From positions 124,001-188,000 of the forward strand of contig NZ_WJYO01000005.1 of the NCBI RefSeq assembly GCF_010994095.1: 64,000 bases of DNA, in the 5' to 3' direction. The notes beneath the pieces were generated by a model, which was given only the letters and a program-made list of their open reading frames with translations, had not been told where the DNA came from and did not search any database. The position numbers and the translations under genes are program-made. Below, piece by piece: positions 8,871 to 19,176 of this stretch. Source of the stretch: Mumia xiangluensis. Lineage in GTDB: Bacteria; Actinomycetota; Actinomycetes; Propionibacteriales; Nocardioidaceae. Positions within the stretch are counted from its first letter, which is position 1. Every line of letters starts with the position of its first letter.

Positions 8871-9041
8871 CGCGAGTCACTCTTTCCCCCTCGCGAGTCA
8901 CTCTTTGCCCTTCGCGAGTCACGCTTTGGCCTTCGCGAGTCACCCGGCCATCCGTCCGTGCGGAGACGGGGACTCGCGAACCGGGGACGGGGACTCGCGA
9001 GGCGGGGACGGGGACTCGCGAGGCGGGGACGGTGACTCGCG
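8871..9041. repeat. Mirror array: four 21-bp repeats facing four inverted copies
   Basis: CGCGAGTCAC occurs at 8871, 8892, 8913 and 8934, exactly 21 bp apart. The reverse complement core GACTCGCG occurs at 8971, 8992, 9013 and 9034, again 21 bp apart. The two arms flank a short centre (8944-8970). The array fills the gap between two convergent genes and could fold into a long hairpin that stops transcription from both sides. The stop of the PBP gene begins 7 bp after the array. Confidence 0.85.
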
Positions 9042-9047
9042 ACGGGG

Positions 9048-10952
9048 TCAGCGGGCTCCGGACAGGAACGCCTTCAGCAGCGGCCCGGCCGTCTGCGAGC
9101 CCGACTCACCCGTCTCCACGAACACCGCCACGGCGAGATCACCGTCCGTGGCGACCATCCAGGTGTGCGTCTTGACGGGAGAGCCGTACTCGGCGGTGCC
9201 CGTCTTCGCGCCGATCGACCCGCCCAGCCCCGCGAGGCCGCGCCCGCTGCCGTTCGTGACGACCCGGCGCATGAGCGTACGGAGCTGGCGGGCCTCGGCG
9301 GCCGTCAACGAGGAGTCGACCGTGGGGGCAGCGACGTCGGGCAGCAGGTTCGGGACGACCGTACGGCCTGCAGCGACCGAGGCTGCCACGGTGGCGATGG
9401 TGAACGGCGATGCCAGGACCTTGCCCTGGCCGATCATCGACGCGGCGTGCTCGGTCGTCGGCGCCTCGGTGGGGACCGAGCCGAAGTACGACGGGAACCC
9501 GAGGTCCTGGTCGACACCCATCCCCAGCGAGGCTGCGGCGGATGCGAGATCGCCCTGGCCGACCTTGTCCCGCAACCCGATCATCGCGGTGTTGCACGAC
9601 TGGGCGAACGCCTCGGCGAACGGGATGCGTCCGAGCGCGCTGCTCGGGTAGTCGTCGTAGTTCTTGAACGACTTGCCGTCGACCACCACGGTGGCCGGGC
9701 ACGGGGTCGTCGTCGACGGCTTCACGCCGGCGCGGAGGGCGGCCAGCGCGGTCACGATCTTGAACGTCGAGCCAGGGGCGTACTGCCCGGTCGTCGCGAT
9801 CGCCTGACCGTCGGCGCCGGGACCGGTCGCTGCAGCGAGCAGGGCACCGTCCGACGGACGGATCGCGACGATCGCGCTCGCCGGCCGGGTCTTCGCCAGG
9901 ACCCGCTCGCCGAGCGTCTGCAAGGCCGGGTCGAGCGTGGTCTTCAACGGCTCGCCAGGCACCGGCGCCGCCTCGAACACCGGGGTCGCCTTGAGGTCGG
10001 GGGAGGGGTTCGCCGGATCCTCGGCGGCGTCGCTGACGAGCTCGACGACGTAGCCGTCACGCCCGCGCAACGTCTCGTCGTACCGCCGCTGCAGGCCGGA
10101 GAGGCCGGTCTGCGCGCCGGCGGTGAGGCGACCCTCGCTGTCGTCGATCAGCTCCTTCGTCGCGTCGCCGACGGTCCCGAGGATGCCGGCGGCGAACGTG
10201 CGCGACGGCGCCAGGGGAAGCTCGTCGGAGATCACCCGCGCGCCGGCGACCGCTTCGACGTCACCCAGCGCGGGAGCGTCCGCGGTCCGCAGGACGAGCG
10301 CCTCGACGAACGCCTTCGGACCAGCGGCGGCCACCTTCTTGGCGTACGCGTCGCCGTCGATGTCGACCTTCTGAGCGATGACGCGGGCCGAGTCCTGCTG
10401 CCGAGCCGGCTCGACGGCGGCCTTGTCGAGGCCGATCCGCAGCACCGCGCGCTCGGTCACCAGCGCCGTACCGTCGCCGCCCATGATGTCGCCGCGCAGC
10501 GGCGCGACCGTCTTCACCCGTAGCCGCTGTCCCTCGGCGAGGTCGGGCGCGACGATCGACGGCGCCCAGGTGACCGTCCAGTCGTCCTCCGACCGGGTCA
10601 GCTCGGCCTCCGTCTGGTACTCCCAGGCGACCTCGGGGCCGAGCTTCCACGTGTACGCGAGAGTGGCGGTCGCCTTCTCGGAGTCGTCGTCCTCGGCCAC
10701 TTCTTTCACGGTCACGGCGGGCTTGATCCCGTCGAGCCCGCCGGTGATCCGTGCGAGGTCCTCGGTGGCCTGCTGGCCGTCGACGGCGACGTCGGACAGG
10801 TCGAGCTGGGAGAGACCCTCGGCGAGGCGCTCCGCCTCCGGATCGGCGGACGGCGTGCTGCTGCACGAGGTGAGCGCGCCCGCGGTCAGCAGGGCGGTCA
10901 GCGCAAGTGCGGCCGGGCGGGTCAGCGACGTCGAGCGGGCGGGGGAAGCCAT
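9048..10952 (-). CDS. Lipoprotein class B penicillin-binding protein with MecA-type N-terminal domain
   Basis: 634 residues from ATG 10952. The frame extends 19 codons upstream, but the chosen start gives a proper lipoprotein signal with lipobox LTSC. After it come an NTF2/MecA-like domain (about 40-150), a dimerisation domain and a transpeptidase domain with STFK, SCN and KTGTAEY, the three active-site motifs. It cross-links peptidoglycan outside the membrane. Architecture and lipobox resemble mycobacterial PBP-lipo (Rv2864c) from memory. A MecA-type N-domain is often linked to low beta-lactam affinity, but that is not proven here. It is monocistronic and convergent with the D-aminoacylase gene. 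Confidence 0.88.
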   Translation of the reverse strand: MASPARSTSLTRPAALALTALLTAGALTSCSSTPSADPEAERLAEGLSQLDLSDVAVDGQQATEDLARITGGLDGIKPAVTVKEVAEDDDSEKATATLAYTWKLGPEVAWEYQTEAELTRSEDDWTVTWAPSIVAPDLAEGQRLRVKTVAPLRGDIMGGDGTALVTERAVLRIGLDKAAVEPARQQDSARVIAQKVDIDGDAYAKKVAAAGPKAFVEALVLRTADAPALGDVEAVAGARVISDELPLAPSRTFAAGILGTVGDATKELIDDSEGRLTAGAQTGLSGLQRRYDETLRGRDGYVVELVSDAAEDPANPSPDLKATPVFEAAPVPGEPLKTTLDPALQTLGERVLAKTRPASAIVAIRPSDGALLAAATGPGADGQAIATTGQYAPGSTFKIVTALAALRAGVKPSTTTPCPATVVVDGKSFKNYDDYPSSALGRIPFAEAFAQSCNTAMIGLRDKVGQGDLASAAASLGMGVDQDLGFPSYFGSVPTEAPTTEHAASMIGQGKVLASPFTIATVAASVAAGRTVVPNLLPDVAAPTVDSSLTAAEARQLRTLMRRVVTNGSGRGLAGLGGSIGAKTGTAEYGSPVKTHTWMVATDGDLAVAVFVETGESGSQTAGPLLKAFLSGAR

Positions 10953-11050
10953 TGCCCCATCCTCACCCGGGCCGGGGTTCAGCGTCGAACCGCACAGCTT
11001 CGCGGCCACGGCAACCGGGGAAATCTCGACGTAACAAAACCGGGGGAAGT

Positions 11051-11088
11051 GTCACCTCGACGAAACAGACCGTCGCTCGCTCCGAAAC
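11051..11088 (+). promoter_or_regulatory. GlnR-like nitrogen-control box upstream of amtB
   Basis: The pattern GTCAC-n6-GAAAC-n6-TCGCT-n6-GAAAC fits the actinobacterial GlnR consensus (gTnAC-n6-GAAAC repeated) with exact spacing; only the third element is poor. It lies 93 bp before the amtB start, in the 228-bp gap between the PBP and amtB genes. GlnR activates ammonium-uptake genes under nitrogen limitation. Confidence 0.7.
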
Positions 11089-11180
11089 GAAGGTCCGCGA
11101 ATCTCAACGTCAACGAAGCCGTCACCGGACACCGTGGTTCGAGCGCCGGCATGTCTCAGTTACCTAACCCTGGAGGTTCC

Positions 11181-12889
<1,709 letters not shown>

Positions 12890-12966
12890 CCGAGGAGCTC
12901 AGCGATCGGCGCCGGTCCAGGGCAGACGCCCTGGACCGGCGCCTTCGTGACTGCTTCACCAAGGCC

Positions 12967-15138
12967 GTGTCCGATCTGCCCGAGGCAGGCGGACGCGGCC
13001 TCGCGCTCGTCGCCGTCGGGGGGTACGGGCGTCGGGAGATGTCGCCGTTCAGCGACGTCGACGTCGTCCTGGTCCACGCCGACGACGCCCCGGCCGAGCT
13101 CGTTGCGGGAGTGGCGGAGCAGATCTGGTACCCGCTGTGGGACGACGGCGTCGCCCTCGACCACGCCGTACGCAGCAATGCCGAGATGCTCGCGACGGCC
13201 GCCGACGACGTACGCGCGGCCCTCGGGATGCTCGACGCACGAGCGGTCGCGGGGGACGTGGCCGCCGTGACGGCGCTGCGGTCGGAGGTCCTGGCGGCCT
13301 GGCGCCGTACAGCCCGGCACCGTCTGCCGGAGCTCGAGCGGTCCGTCCACGACCGCGTGGAGCGAGCGGGGTGGATCGCCCAGTCGGCGATCATGGATCT
13401 CAAGGAGTCTGGGGGAGGGCTGCGCGACGGCACCGTGATGCGCGCCCTTGTCGCGAGCTGGCTGGTCGACGTCCCTCACCGCGAGCTCGAGGCGCTGCGC
13501 GCGGCGATGCTCGACGTCCGAGACGTCCTCCACGACGTCGCGGGGCGCCCCACCGACCGGCTGACGCCCGAGCTCGTGGTCGAGGTCGCGGCCGCGATGG
13601 GGTTCGCCCCTGACCAGCTCGACCTGCACGTTCGCGACCTCGGGCGCCGTACCGCGCATCTCGCGACCACGACGTGGCGGAGGGTCGACGCCGTGCTTGT
13701 GGACCGTCCCCGGAGCCGTTCCGCGCCGGGCCCGCGCCTCGACCCGGTAGCCCCGGGCGTCGCCGTGCTCGGCGATGAGATCGTCCTCACCGGGTCGCCG
13801 GACCCCGAGGACGACCCGCTGGTCGCCCTGCGCGCGGTCGGCGAGGCCGTACGCCGTGGTCTGCCGCTGTCGTCGGCATCTGCCGTGCGCCTCGCGCGGG
13901 GCGCCGTGCCGCCCGAACCCTGGTCCGCGGAGGCGCAGCGGCTCCTCGTCGAGGTGCTGACGGCGGGACCCGGGCTCGTCCCCGTGTGGGAGGACATCGA
14001 TCTGGCGGGCCTCGTCGACCGGTGGCTCCCCGAGTGGGCGCCGATCCGGCTGCGGGGGTCGTCGTCGCCCGTGCACCGCTTCACCATCGACCGTCACAGC
14101 GTCGAGGCCGTCATCGTGGCGACCGGCCTCATGCGGACCGTCGCTCGCCCCGACCTGCTGGCCGTCGCTGCCCTGCTGCATGACATCGGCAAGGGTCGTG
14201 ACGGCGACCACAGCGAGGTCGGTGCCCCGATCGCACGGGACGTCGCCGTCCGCTGGGGCTTCGACCCGGCCGACGCGGACACGGTCGCCGACCTGGTCCG
14301 CTGGCACCTCCTGCTCCCGACCGTCGCCACCCGGCGCGACATCGAGGATCCCGACACGGCGGCCCGGGTCGCCGCGCTCGTCGGTGACGTCGACCGGCTC
14401 GACCTGCTGGCCGCCCTCACCGAGTCCGACGCGCGGGCCACCAGCCCTGCGGCCTGGTCGGCATGGCGCTCGGGACTGGTCCGCGGTCTCGTCGCGAAGG
14501 TCGGCGCAGTCCTCGGAGACGAGACCGCCCTGGACGACCCGTCGTACGCAGGCTGGCCCGCGGCGCTCCCGCCCCCGTCGTCGACGCTGCCGAGCGAGCC
14601 GTTCACGCTCGACGTCGCAGCCCATCACGACGGGTCGCTCGTGCAGATCGCCGCAGCCGACCGCGACGGCCTTCTGGCCGACCTCGCGGGCGCGCTCAGC
14701 GTGGCTGGTCAGCAGATCCGGTCCGCCCGCCTGGTCGAGGGCGGCGGCGTCGCGACGAGCCTCTGGGAGGTCGCGGACCCTGACGTGGACCCGGGACGCC
14801 TTCGACGCCGGATCAGCCAGGTCCTCAGCGGTGCCCTGTCCCTCGAGGACCGGCTGACGCTGAGCGCGGATGCGTCTGCGGGCCGCCCGCAGGTGATGCT
14901 GCACCACGACTCGTCGACCTCGGCAGCGGTGGTCGAGGTCCGTGCGCAGGACCAGCGCGGGCTCGTGTGGGCCGTCGCGCGGACGATCAGCCGTGAGGGA
15001 TACAGCATCCGCTCCGCCCACCTGTCGACCTTCGGGCCGCAGGCGCGGGACGTGTTCTACGTGGTCGGCGCTGGCGGCGCGCTCTCCCCGGAGCAGGCCG
15101 ACGGGCTCGTCGCCCGCTTGCGAGCACTCCCGCTCTGA
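12967..15138 (+). CDS. glnD: PII uridylyl/adenylyl-transferase GlnD
   Basis: 723 residues from GTG 12967. Domains in order: nucleotidyltransferase with GGYGRREMSPFSDVDVVLVH, a helical region, an HD phosphohydrolase domain with LLHDIGKGRDGDHSE, and two ACT domains at the C-terminus (ADRDGLLADLAG and AQDQRGLVWAVA). It modifies and demodifies the PII protein encoded upstream. The start is uncertain: the frame is open back to 12868, the upstream codons read like a GlnD N-terminus (RADALDRRLRD), and GTG 12967 has no good ribosome site. The only early candidate is CTG 12886, which overlaps the glnK stop and has AAGGA upstream. Confidence 0.9.
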   Translation: MSDLPEAGGRGLALVAVGGYGRREMSPFSDVDVVLVHADDAPAELVAGVAEQIWYPLWDDGVALDHAVRSNAEMLATAADDVRAALGMLDARAVAGDVAAVTALRSEVLAAWRRTARHRLPELERSVHDRVERAGWIAQSAIMDLKESGGGLRDGTVMRALVASWLVDVPHRELEALRAAMLDVRDVLHDVAGRPTDRLTPELVVEVAAAMGFAPDQLDLHVRDLGRRTAHLATTTWRRVDAVLVDRPRSRSAPGPRLDPVAPGVAVLGDEIVLTGSPDPEDDPLVALRAVGEAVRRGLPLSSASAVRLARGAVPPEPWSAEAQRLLVEVLTAGPGLVPVWEDIDLAGLVDRWLPEWAPIRLRGSSSPVHRFTIDRHSVEAVIVATGLMRTVARPDLLAVAALLHDIGKGRDGDHSEVGAPIARDVAVRWGFDPADADTVADLVRWHLLLPTVATRRDIEDPDTAARVAALVGDVDRLDLLAALTESDARATSPAAWSAWRSGLVRGLVAKVGAVLGDETALDDPSYAGWPAALPPPSSTLPSEPFTLDVAAHHDGSLVQIAAADRDGLLADLAGALSVAGQQIRSARLVEGGGVATSLWEVADPDVDPGRLRRRISQVLSGALSLEDRLTLSADASAGRPQVMLHHDSSTSAAVVEVRAQDQRGLVWAVARTISREGYSIRSAHLSTFGPQARDVFYVVGAGGALSPEQADGLVARLRALPL

Positions 15139-15157
15139 GCCTGCGCGGCGGCAGCGT

Positions 15158-15293
15158 CGTACGGCGTGGCGGTGAGTGTGGTCCCACGGCGGCGCCGTAC
15201 GGCGTGGCGGTGAGTGTGGTCCTAGGGCGTGAGTGCCGGGTGGGACCAGGCTCACCGCGCGCTCGGCCGGGTGGGACCAGGCTTACCGCGCGC
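15158..15293. repeat. Two direct plus two inverted copies of a GGTGAG..TGGTCCCA repeat
   Basis: A 27-bp unit occurs twice without change at 15158-15184 and 15196-15222. A related 28-bp unit, which contains the reverse complement GGGACCAGGCTCACCGC, occurs at 15235-15262 and 15266-15293 with one difference. Direct and inverted pairs face each other, so the region can fold into a large hairpin. The rest of the 272-bp glnD-ffh gap (15294-15410) holds the start of ffh expression but no promoter I can name. Confidence 0.8.
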
Positions 15294-15410
15294 GGGGGAG
15301 GGAGGTGTCGCGTGCCGCCTGCGGGGCCGGGGCTACCGGCGAGCCGTTAGGCTGGAACGCGCACCGCCGCACGTCCGCGGCGGTCACGACACCTGTGAGG
15401 AACGGCTGTC

Positions 15411-16967
15411 TTGTTCGACACACTCCAGAACCGCCTGCAGAGCACTTTCCGCAACCTTCGCGGCAAGGGCAAGCTGTCCGAGGCCGACATCGATGCCACC
15501 GCGCGCGAGATCCGCGTGGCGCTCCTCGAGGCCGACGTCGCGCTGCCCGTGGTCAAGGAGTTCGTGGCCCGCGTCAAGGAGCGCGCCCGCGGCGCCGAGG
15601 TCAGCCAGGCGCTGAACCCCGCCCAGCAGGTCATCAAGATCGTCAACGAGGAGCTCGTCGCGATCCTGGGTGGCGAGACGCGTCGCCTCCGCCTCGCGAA
15701 GAACCCGCCGACGGTCATCATGCTCGCGGGCCTCCAGGGTGCCGGCAAGACGACCCTCGCGGGCAAGCTCGGCCTGTTCCTCAAGGGCCAGGGCCACTCG
15801 CCGCTGCTGGTCGCCGCGGACCTCCAGCGCCCCAACGCCGTCAACCAGCTCCAGGTGGTGAGCGAGCGTGCAGGTGTGGACGTGTACGCCCCCCAGCCCG
15901 GCAACGGCGTCGGTGACCCGGTCCAGGTGGCGAAGGACGCGGTCGCCGAGGCCCGCCGTACCCTGCACGACGTCGTCGTCATCGACACCGCCGGCCGGCT
16001 CGGCATCGACGCGGAGCTGATGAAGCAGGCGACCGACATCCGCGACGCCACCAGCCCCGACGAGGTCCTGTTCGTCGTCGACGCGATGATCGGCCAGGAC
16101 GCGGTCCGGACCGCCGAGGCGTTCCTCGAGGGCGTCGACTTCACCGGCGTCGTCCTCTCCAAGCTCGACGGCGACGCCCGAGGCGGCGCCGCGCTCTCGA
16201 TCGCCCAGATGACCGGTCGTCCGGTGATGTTCGCCTCCAACGGCGAGAAGCTCACCGACTTCGACGTCTTCCACCCGGACCGGATGGCCTCGCGCATCCT
16301 CGATCTCGGCGACATGATGACGCTGATCGAGCAGGCCGAGAAGGCGTTCGACGCCGAGCAGGCGCAGAAGGCCGCCGAGAAGCTCGCCGGCAAGACCGGT
16401 GACTTCACCCTCGAAGACTTCATGGAGCAGATGCAGGCCGTCCGCAAGATGGGCTCGCTCTCCAAGATCCTCGGCATGCTGCCGGGTGCGGGTCAGATCA
16501 AGGACCAGCTCGCGAACTTCGACGAGCGCGAGATCGACAAGATCCAGGCGATCATCCAGTCGATGACGCCCACCGAGCGCAAGAACCCGAAGCTGATCGA
16601 CGGCTCCCGCCGCAAGCGCATCTCGCAGGGCTCTGGCACGCAGGTCAGCGATGTCAACCAGCTGGTCGACCGCTTCTTCGAGGCGCGCAAGATGATGCAG
16701 CAGATGGCCAAGGGCGGCGGCATCCCCGGGATGCCCGGCATGCCGGGGATGCCCGGCATGGGCGGCAAGCGTGCTGGTGCGCGCCAGCAGGCGCAGAAGG
16801 GCAAGGCCAAGGGGCGCCGCGTCTCCGGCAACCCCGCGAAGCGTGCCGCGGCTGCGCAGGCCGAGCCGGCAGCCCCGAAGCAGGACGGCGCAGCGGCGTT
16901 CGGCTTCGGCGGGACCCCGAAGGGCGACGACATCGAGATCCCCAAGGAGATCCGGGACCTCTTCTAG
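15411..16967 (+). CDS. ffh: Signal recognition particle protein Ffh
   Basis: 518 residues from a TTG start at 15411 (GAGGAA upstream), beginning with the normal family N-terminus FDTLQNRLQSTFRNLRG. The NG GTPase domain carries GLQGAGKTTLAGKLG, DTAGRLGID and SKLDGDARGG. The M domain has the 4.5S-RNA-binding LGMLPGAGQIK region and a methionine-rich stretch with four GMP repeats. It binds signal sequences and 4.5S RNA and docks on FtsY. The basic C-terminal tail (KAKGRRVSGNPAKR) is typical of actinobacteria. Confidence 0.95.
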   Translation: MFDTLQNRLQSTFRNLRGKGKLSEADIDATAREIRVALLEADVALPVVKEFVARVKERARGAEVSQALNPAQQVIKIVNEELVAILGGETRRLRLAKNPPTVIMLAGLQGAGKTTLAGKLGLFLKGQGHSPLLVAADLQRPNAVNQLQVVSERAGVDVYAPQPGNGVGDPVQVAKDAVAEARRTLHDVVVIDTAGRLGIDAELMKQATDIRDATSPDEVLFVVDAMIGQDAVRTAEAFLEGVDFTGVVLSKLDGDARGGAALSIAQMTGRPVMFASNGEKLTDFDVFHPDRMASRILDLGDMMTLIEQAEKAFDAEQAQKAAEKLAGKTGDFTLEDFMEQMQAVRKMGSLSKILGMLPGAGQIKDQLANFDEREIDKIQAIIQSMTPTERKNPKLIDGSRRKRISQGSGTQVSDVNQLVDRFFEARKMMQQMAKGGGIPGMPGMPGMPGMGGKRAGARQQAQKGKAKGRRVSGNPAKRAAAAQAEPAAPKQDGAAAFGFGGTPKGDDIEIPKEIRDLF

Positions 16968-16970
16968 GCC

Positions 16971-16985
16971 GCCGCCACGGGCGGC
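16971..16985. terminator. Hairpin between convergent ffh and HMG-CoA-lyase-like genes
   Basis: GCCGCC-ACG..GGCGGC forms a compact GC stem directly after the ffh stop and 11 bp before the end of the opposite gene. No T-run follows, so the terminator role is inferred from its place between convergent genes. Confidence 0.45.
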
Positions 16986-16995
16986 GCGGCGCCGG

Positions 16996-17892
16996 TCAGG
17001 CCGGGAACCACCCGGCACGCCCGATCTGCGCAGGCGCCTGCGCGAGCCCGAGCTCGCCGGCGAGCCACGTGCCGGTCGCGGCGATCAGCGCCGGGTCGGC
17101 TCCTGTCGCATACCCCGAGCGGTGCAGCAGGTAGAGCAGGTCCTCGGTCGCGATGTTGCCGGTCGCCCCGGGCGCGAACGGGCAGCCGCCGACCCCGCCC
17201 GTGGACGCGTCGAGCACGGTGACGCCGGACTCGATCGCGGCGAGCGCGTTCGCGTAGCCGGTGTTGCGCGTGTTGTGGAAGTGCGCTCGCAGGCGTACGT
17301 CGGGGGCCAGGGCCTTGACGCCGGTGACGAGCTCACGCACCTGGGCCGGGACGCCCACGCCGATCGTGTCCGCCAGTGCGATCTCGTCCGGGGCATCCGC
17401 CAGGACGCCCTCGACGACCTCGAGGACCCGCTCGCTCGGGACCTCGCCGTCGAACGGGCACCCGAACGATGCGGCGACGACGACGGACGTGCCGAGACCG
17501 GCGGCGCGCGCGACCGGCGCGATGGCGTGCCACGCCTCGATCTGCGCGGCGGTGCCGACACCCTGGTTGCGGAGCGCGAGGCCCTCGGAGGCGACGACGA
17601 CGACCGTCACCTCGTCGCAGCCGGCGTCGATCGCGCGGTCGAGGCCGCGCCGGTTCAGCACGAGGCCGATCGATGTCAGACGGGGGTCGTCGCGGACCTG
17701 GGCCATCAGGTCCTCGGCGTCGGCCATCTGGGGGACGCGGTCCGGGCGCGCGAACGCGGTGACCTCGAGGCGACGGAGTCCGGCATCGAGGCTGCGCCGT
17801 ACGAGATCGGCCTTGACCTCGGTCGGGAGGATCTTCTTCTCGTTCTGCAGGCCGTCGCGCGGGGCTACTTCGACGATCTCGATGTCGGGCAC
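16996..17892 (-). CDS. Hydroxymethylglutaryl-CoA lyase-family protein
   Basis: 298 residues, the family length. The catalytic arginine segment EVAPRDGLQNEK is at the N-terminus. The metal-binding histidines lie in RAHFHNTRNTGYAN and the C-terminal GGVGGCPFAPGATGN carries the signature cysteine. The family cleaves HMG-CoA to acetoacetate and acetyl-CoA, or related 3-hydroxy-3-methyl acyl-CoAs. It is divergent from a CaiB-type CoA-transferase, with a GntR-type operator candidate between them, so it probably works in the same catabolic island. Confidence 0.88.
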   Translation of the reverse strand: MPDIEIVEVAPRDGLQNEKKILPTEVKADLVRRSLDAGLRRLEVTAFARPDRVPQMADAEDLMAQVRDDPRLTSIGLVLNRRGLDRAIDAGCDEVTVVVVASEGLALRNQGVGTAAQIEAWHAIAPVARAAGLGTSVVVAASFGCPFDGEVPSERVLEVVEGVLADAPDEIALADTIGVGVPAQVRELVTGVKALAPDVRLRAHFHNTRNTGYANALAAIESGVTVLDASTGGVGGCPFAPGATGNIATEDLLYLLHRSGYATGADPALIAATGTWLAGELGLAQAPAQIGRAGWFPA

Positions 17893-17949
17893 GGGTCGAT
17901 CCTTTCAGAAAGCACAGTCTTTCGACGTCCCTAGAGGACCAGACTCTAT

Positions 17950-17961
17950 CTGATATACGAT
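17950..17961 (-). promoter_or_regulatory. Candidate GntR operator A (HMGL/CaiB divergent promoter)
   Basis: The minus strand reads ATCGTATATCAG, a close match to the shared element near-consensus ATCRTATATNCT. It lies in the 75-bp divergent gap, 6 bp before the CaiB gene start, and is strikingly AT-rich for this genome. Confidence 0.6.
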
Positions 17962-17967
17962 CACTGC

Positions 17968-19176
17968 ATGCCTCAGGATCAACCGACCGGCCCCCTCGCC
18001 GGAGTACGCGTCATCGAAGCCGGTCAGCTGCTCGCCGGTCCCTTCGCCGGCCAGCTGATGGGCGACCTCGGTGCCGACGTCGTCAAGGTCGAGCCGCCGG
18101 GTGTCGGCGACCCGATGCGCCAGTGGGGTCGCGAGAAGCCGCACGGCCACTCGCTGTGGTGGCCGATCGTGGCACGCAACAAGCGTTCGGTGACCCTCAA
18201 CCTCCGCGAGGAGGCCGGCCAGGAGCTCTTCCTCCGCCTCGTCGAGCACGCCGACGTCGTCGTCGAGAACTTCCGCCCGGGCACGCTCGAGCGCTGGAAC
18301 CTCGGCTACGAGCGCCTCAAGGAGCGCAACCCCGGCATCATCCTGGTCCGCGTCAGCGGCTACGGCCAGACCGGCCCGTACTCCGAGCGCGCCGGCTACG
18401 GCTCGATCGGCGAGGCCATGGGCGGTCTTCGCTACATCACGGGCGAGCCCGACCGTCCGCCGTCGCGGACCGGCCTCTCGATCGGCGACTCGCTCGCCGC
18501 CACGCACGCGACTGTCGGCACCCTTGCCGCGCTCCTGCACCGGGAGCGTACGGGGGAGGGGCAGATCGTCGACAGTGCGATCTACGAGGCCGTGCTGGCG
18601 ATGACCGAGAGCCTCGTGACCGAGTGGGACGTCGCCGGCTACCAGCGTGAGCGCACGGGGCCGATCCTCCCGAACGTCGCCCCGAGCAACGTCTACCCGA
18701 CGGCCGACGGGCACACGATCCTCATCGCGGCCAACCAGGACTCGGTCTTCGGGCGCCTCGCCGACCTGATGGGGGAGCCCGAGTGGAAGCAGCTCCCTTC
18801 GTACGCGACCCACGGTGCGCGCGGCGCGAACCAGGAGGAGCTCGACCAGCGGATCGCCGACTGGACCGCCAAGCACGACGCGGATGCGCTGCTCCAGCTC
18901 CTCCACGAGGGTGGGGTGCCCGCCGGCCGGATCTACCGCGCCGAGGACATGCTCGAGGACCCGCACTACGAGGCGCGCGAGGCGATCGTCCGCGTCCCGC
19001 ACGAGGCCTTCGGCACCCTCGCGATGCCCAATGTCGTCCCGCGCCTGTCGGGCACGCCCGGCTCGGTCCGCTGGGTCGGCCCGAAGCTCGGTGAGCACAA
19101 CGACGAGGTGTACGGCGGGTTGCTCGGCCTCGGTGCCGACGAGATCGCCGAGCTGTCCGGTGCGGGCGTGATCTGA
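17968..19176 (+). CDS. CaiB/BaiF family CoA-transferase
   Basis: 402 residues. The N-terminal GVRVIEAGQLLAGPFAG, the CoA-binding region EPPGVGDPMR and NKRSVTLNLR, and the catalytic aspartate in GQIVDSAIYEAV (about residue 202) are all family features. These enzymes transfer CoA between carboxylic acids through an aspartyl-CoA thioester. It opens an operon with an isochorismatase-type amidase and a cupin, overlapping by one base with the former. Its acid substrate is unknown; the context suggests an intermediate of the island pathway. Confidence 0.88.
   Translation: MPQDQPTGPLAGVRVIEAGQLLAGPFAGQLMGDLGADVVKVEPPGVGDPMRQWGREKPHGHSLWWPIVARNKRSVTLNLREEAGQELFLRLVEHADVVVENFRPGTLERWNLGYERLKERNPGIILVRVSGYGQTGPYSERAGYGSIGEAMGGLRYITGEPDRPPSRTGLSIGDSLAATHATVGTLAALLHRERTGEGQIVDSAIYEAVLAMTESLVTEWDVAGYQRERTGPILPNVAPSNVYPTADGHTILIAANQDSVFGRLADLMGEPEWKQLPSYATHGARGANQEELDQRIADWTAKHDADALLQLLHEGGVPAGRIYRAEDMLEDPHYEAREAIVRVPHEAFGTLAMPNVVPRLSGTPGSVRWVGPKLGEHNDEVYGGLLGLGADEIAELSGAGVI

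Noticed and set aside
8871-9041. CRISPR array
   Set aside because: Repeats are only about 10 bp with short, similar spacers, half are inverted, and no cas gene is near.
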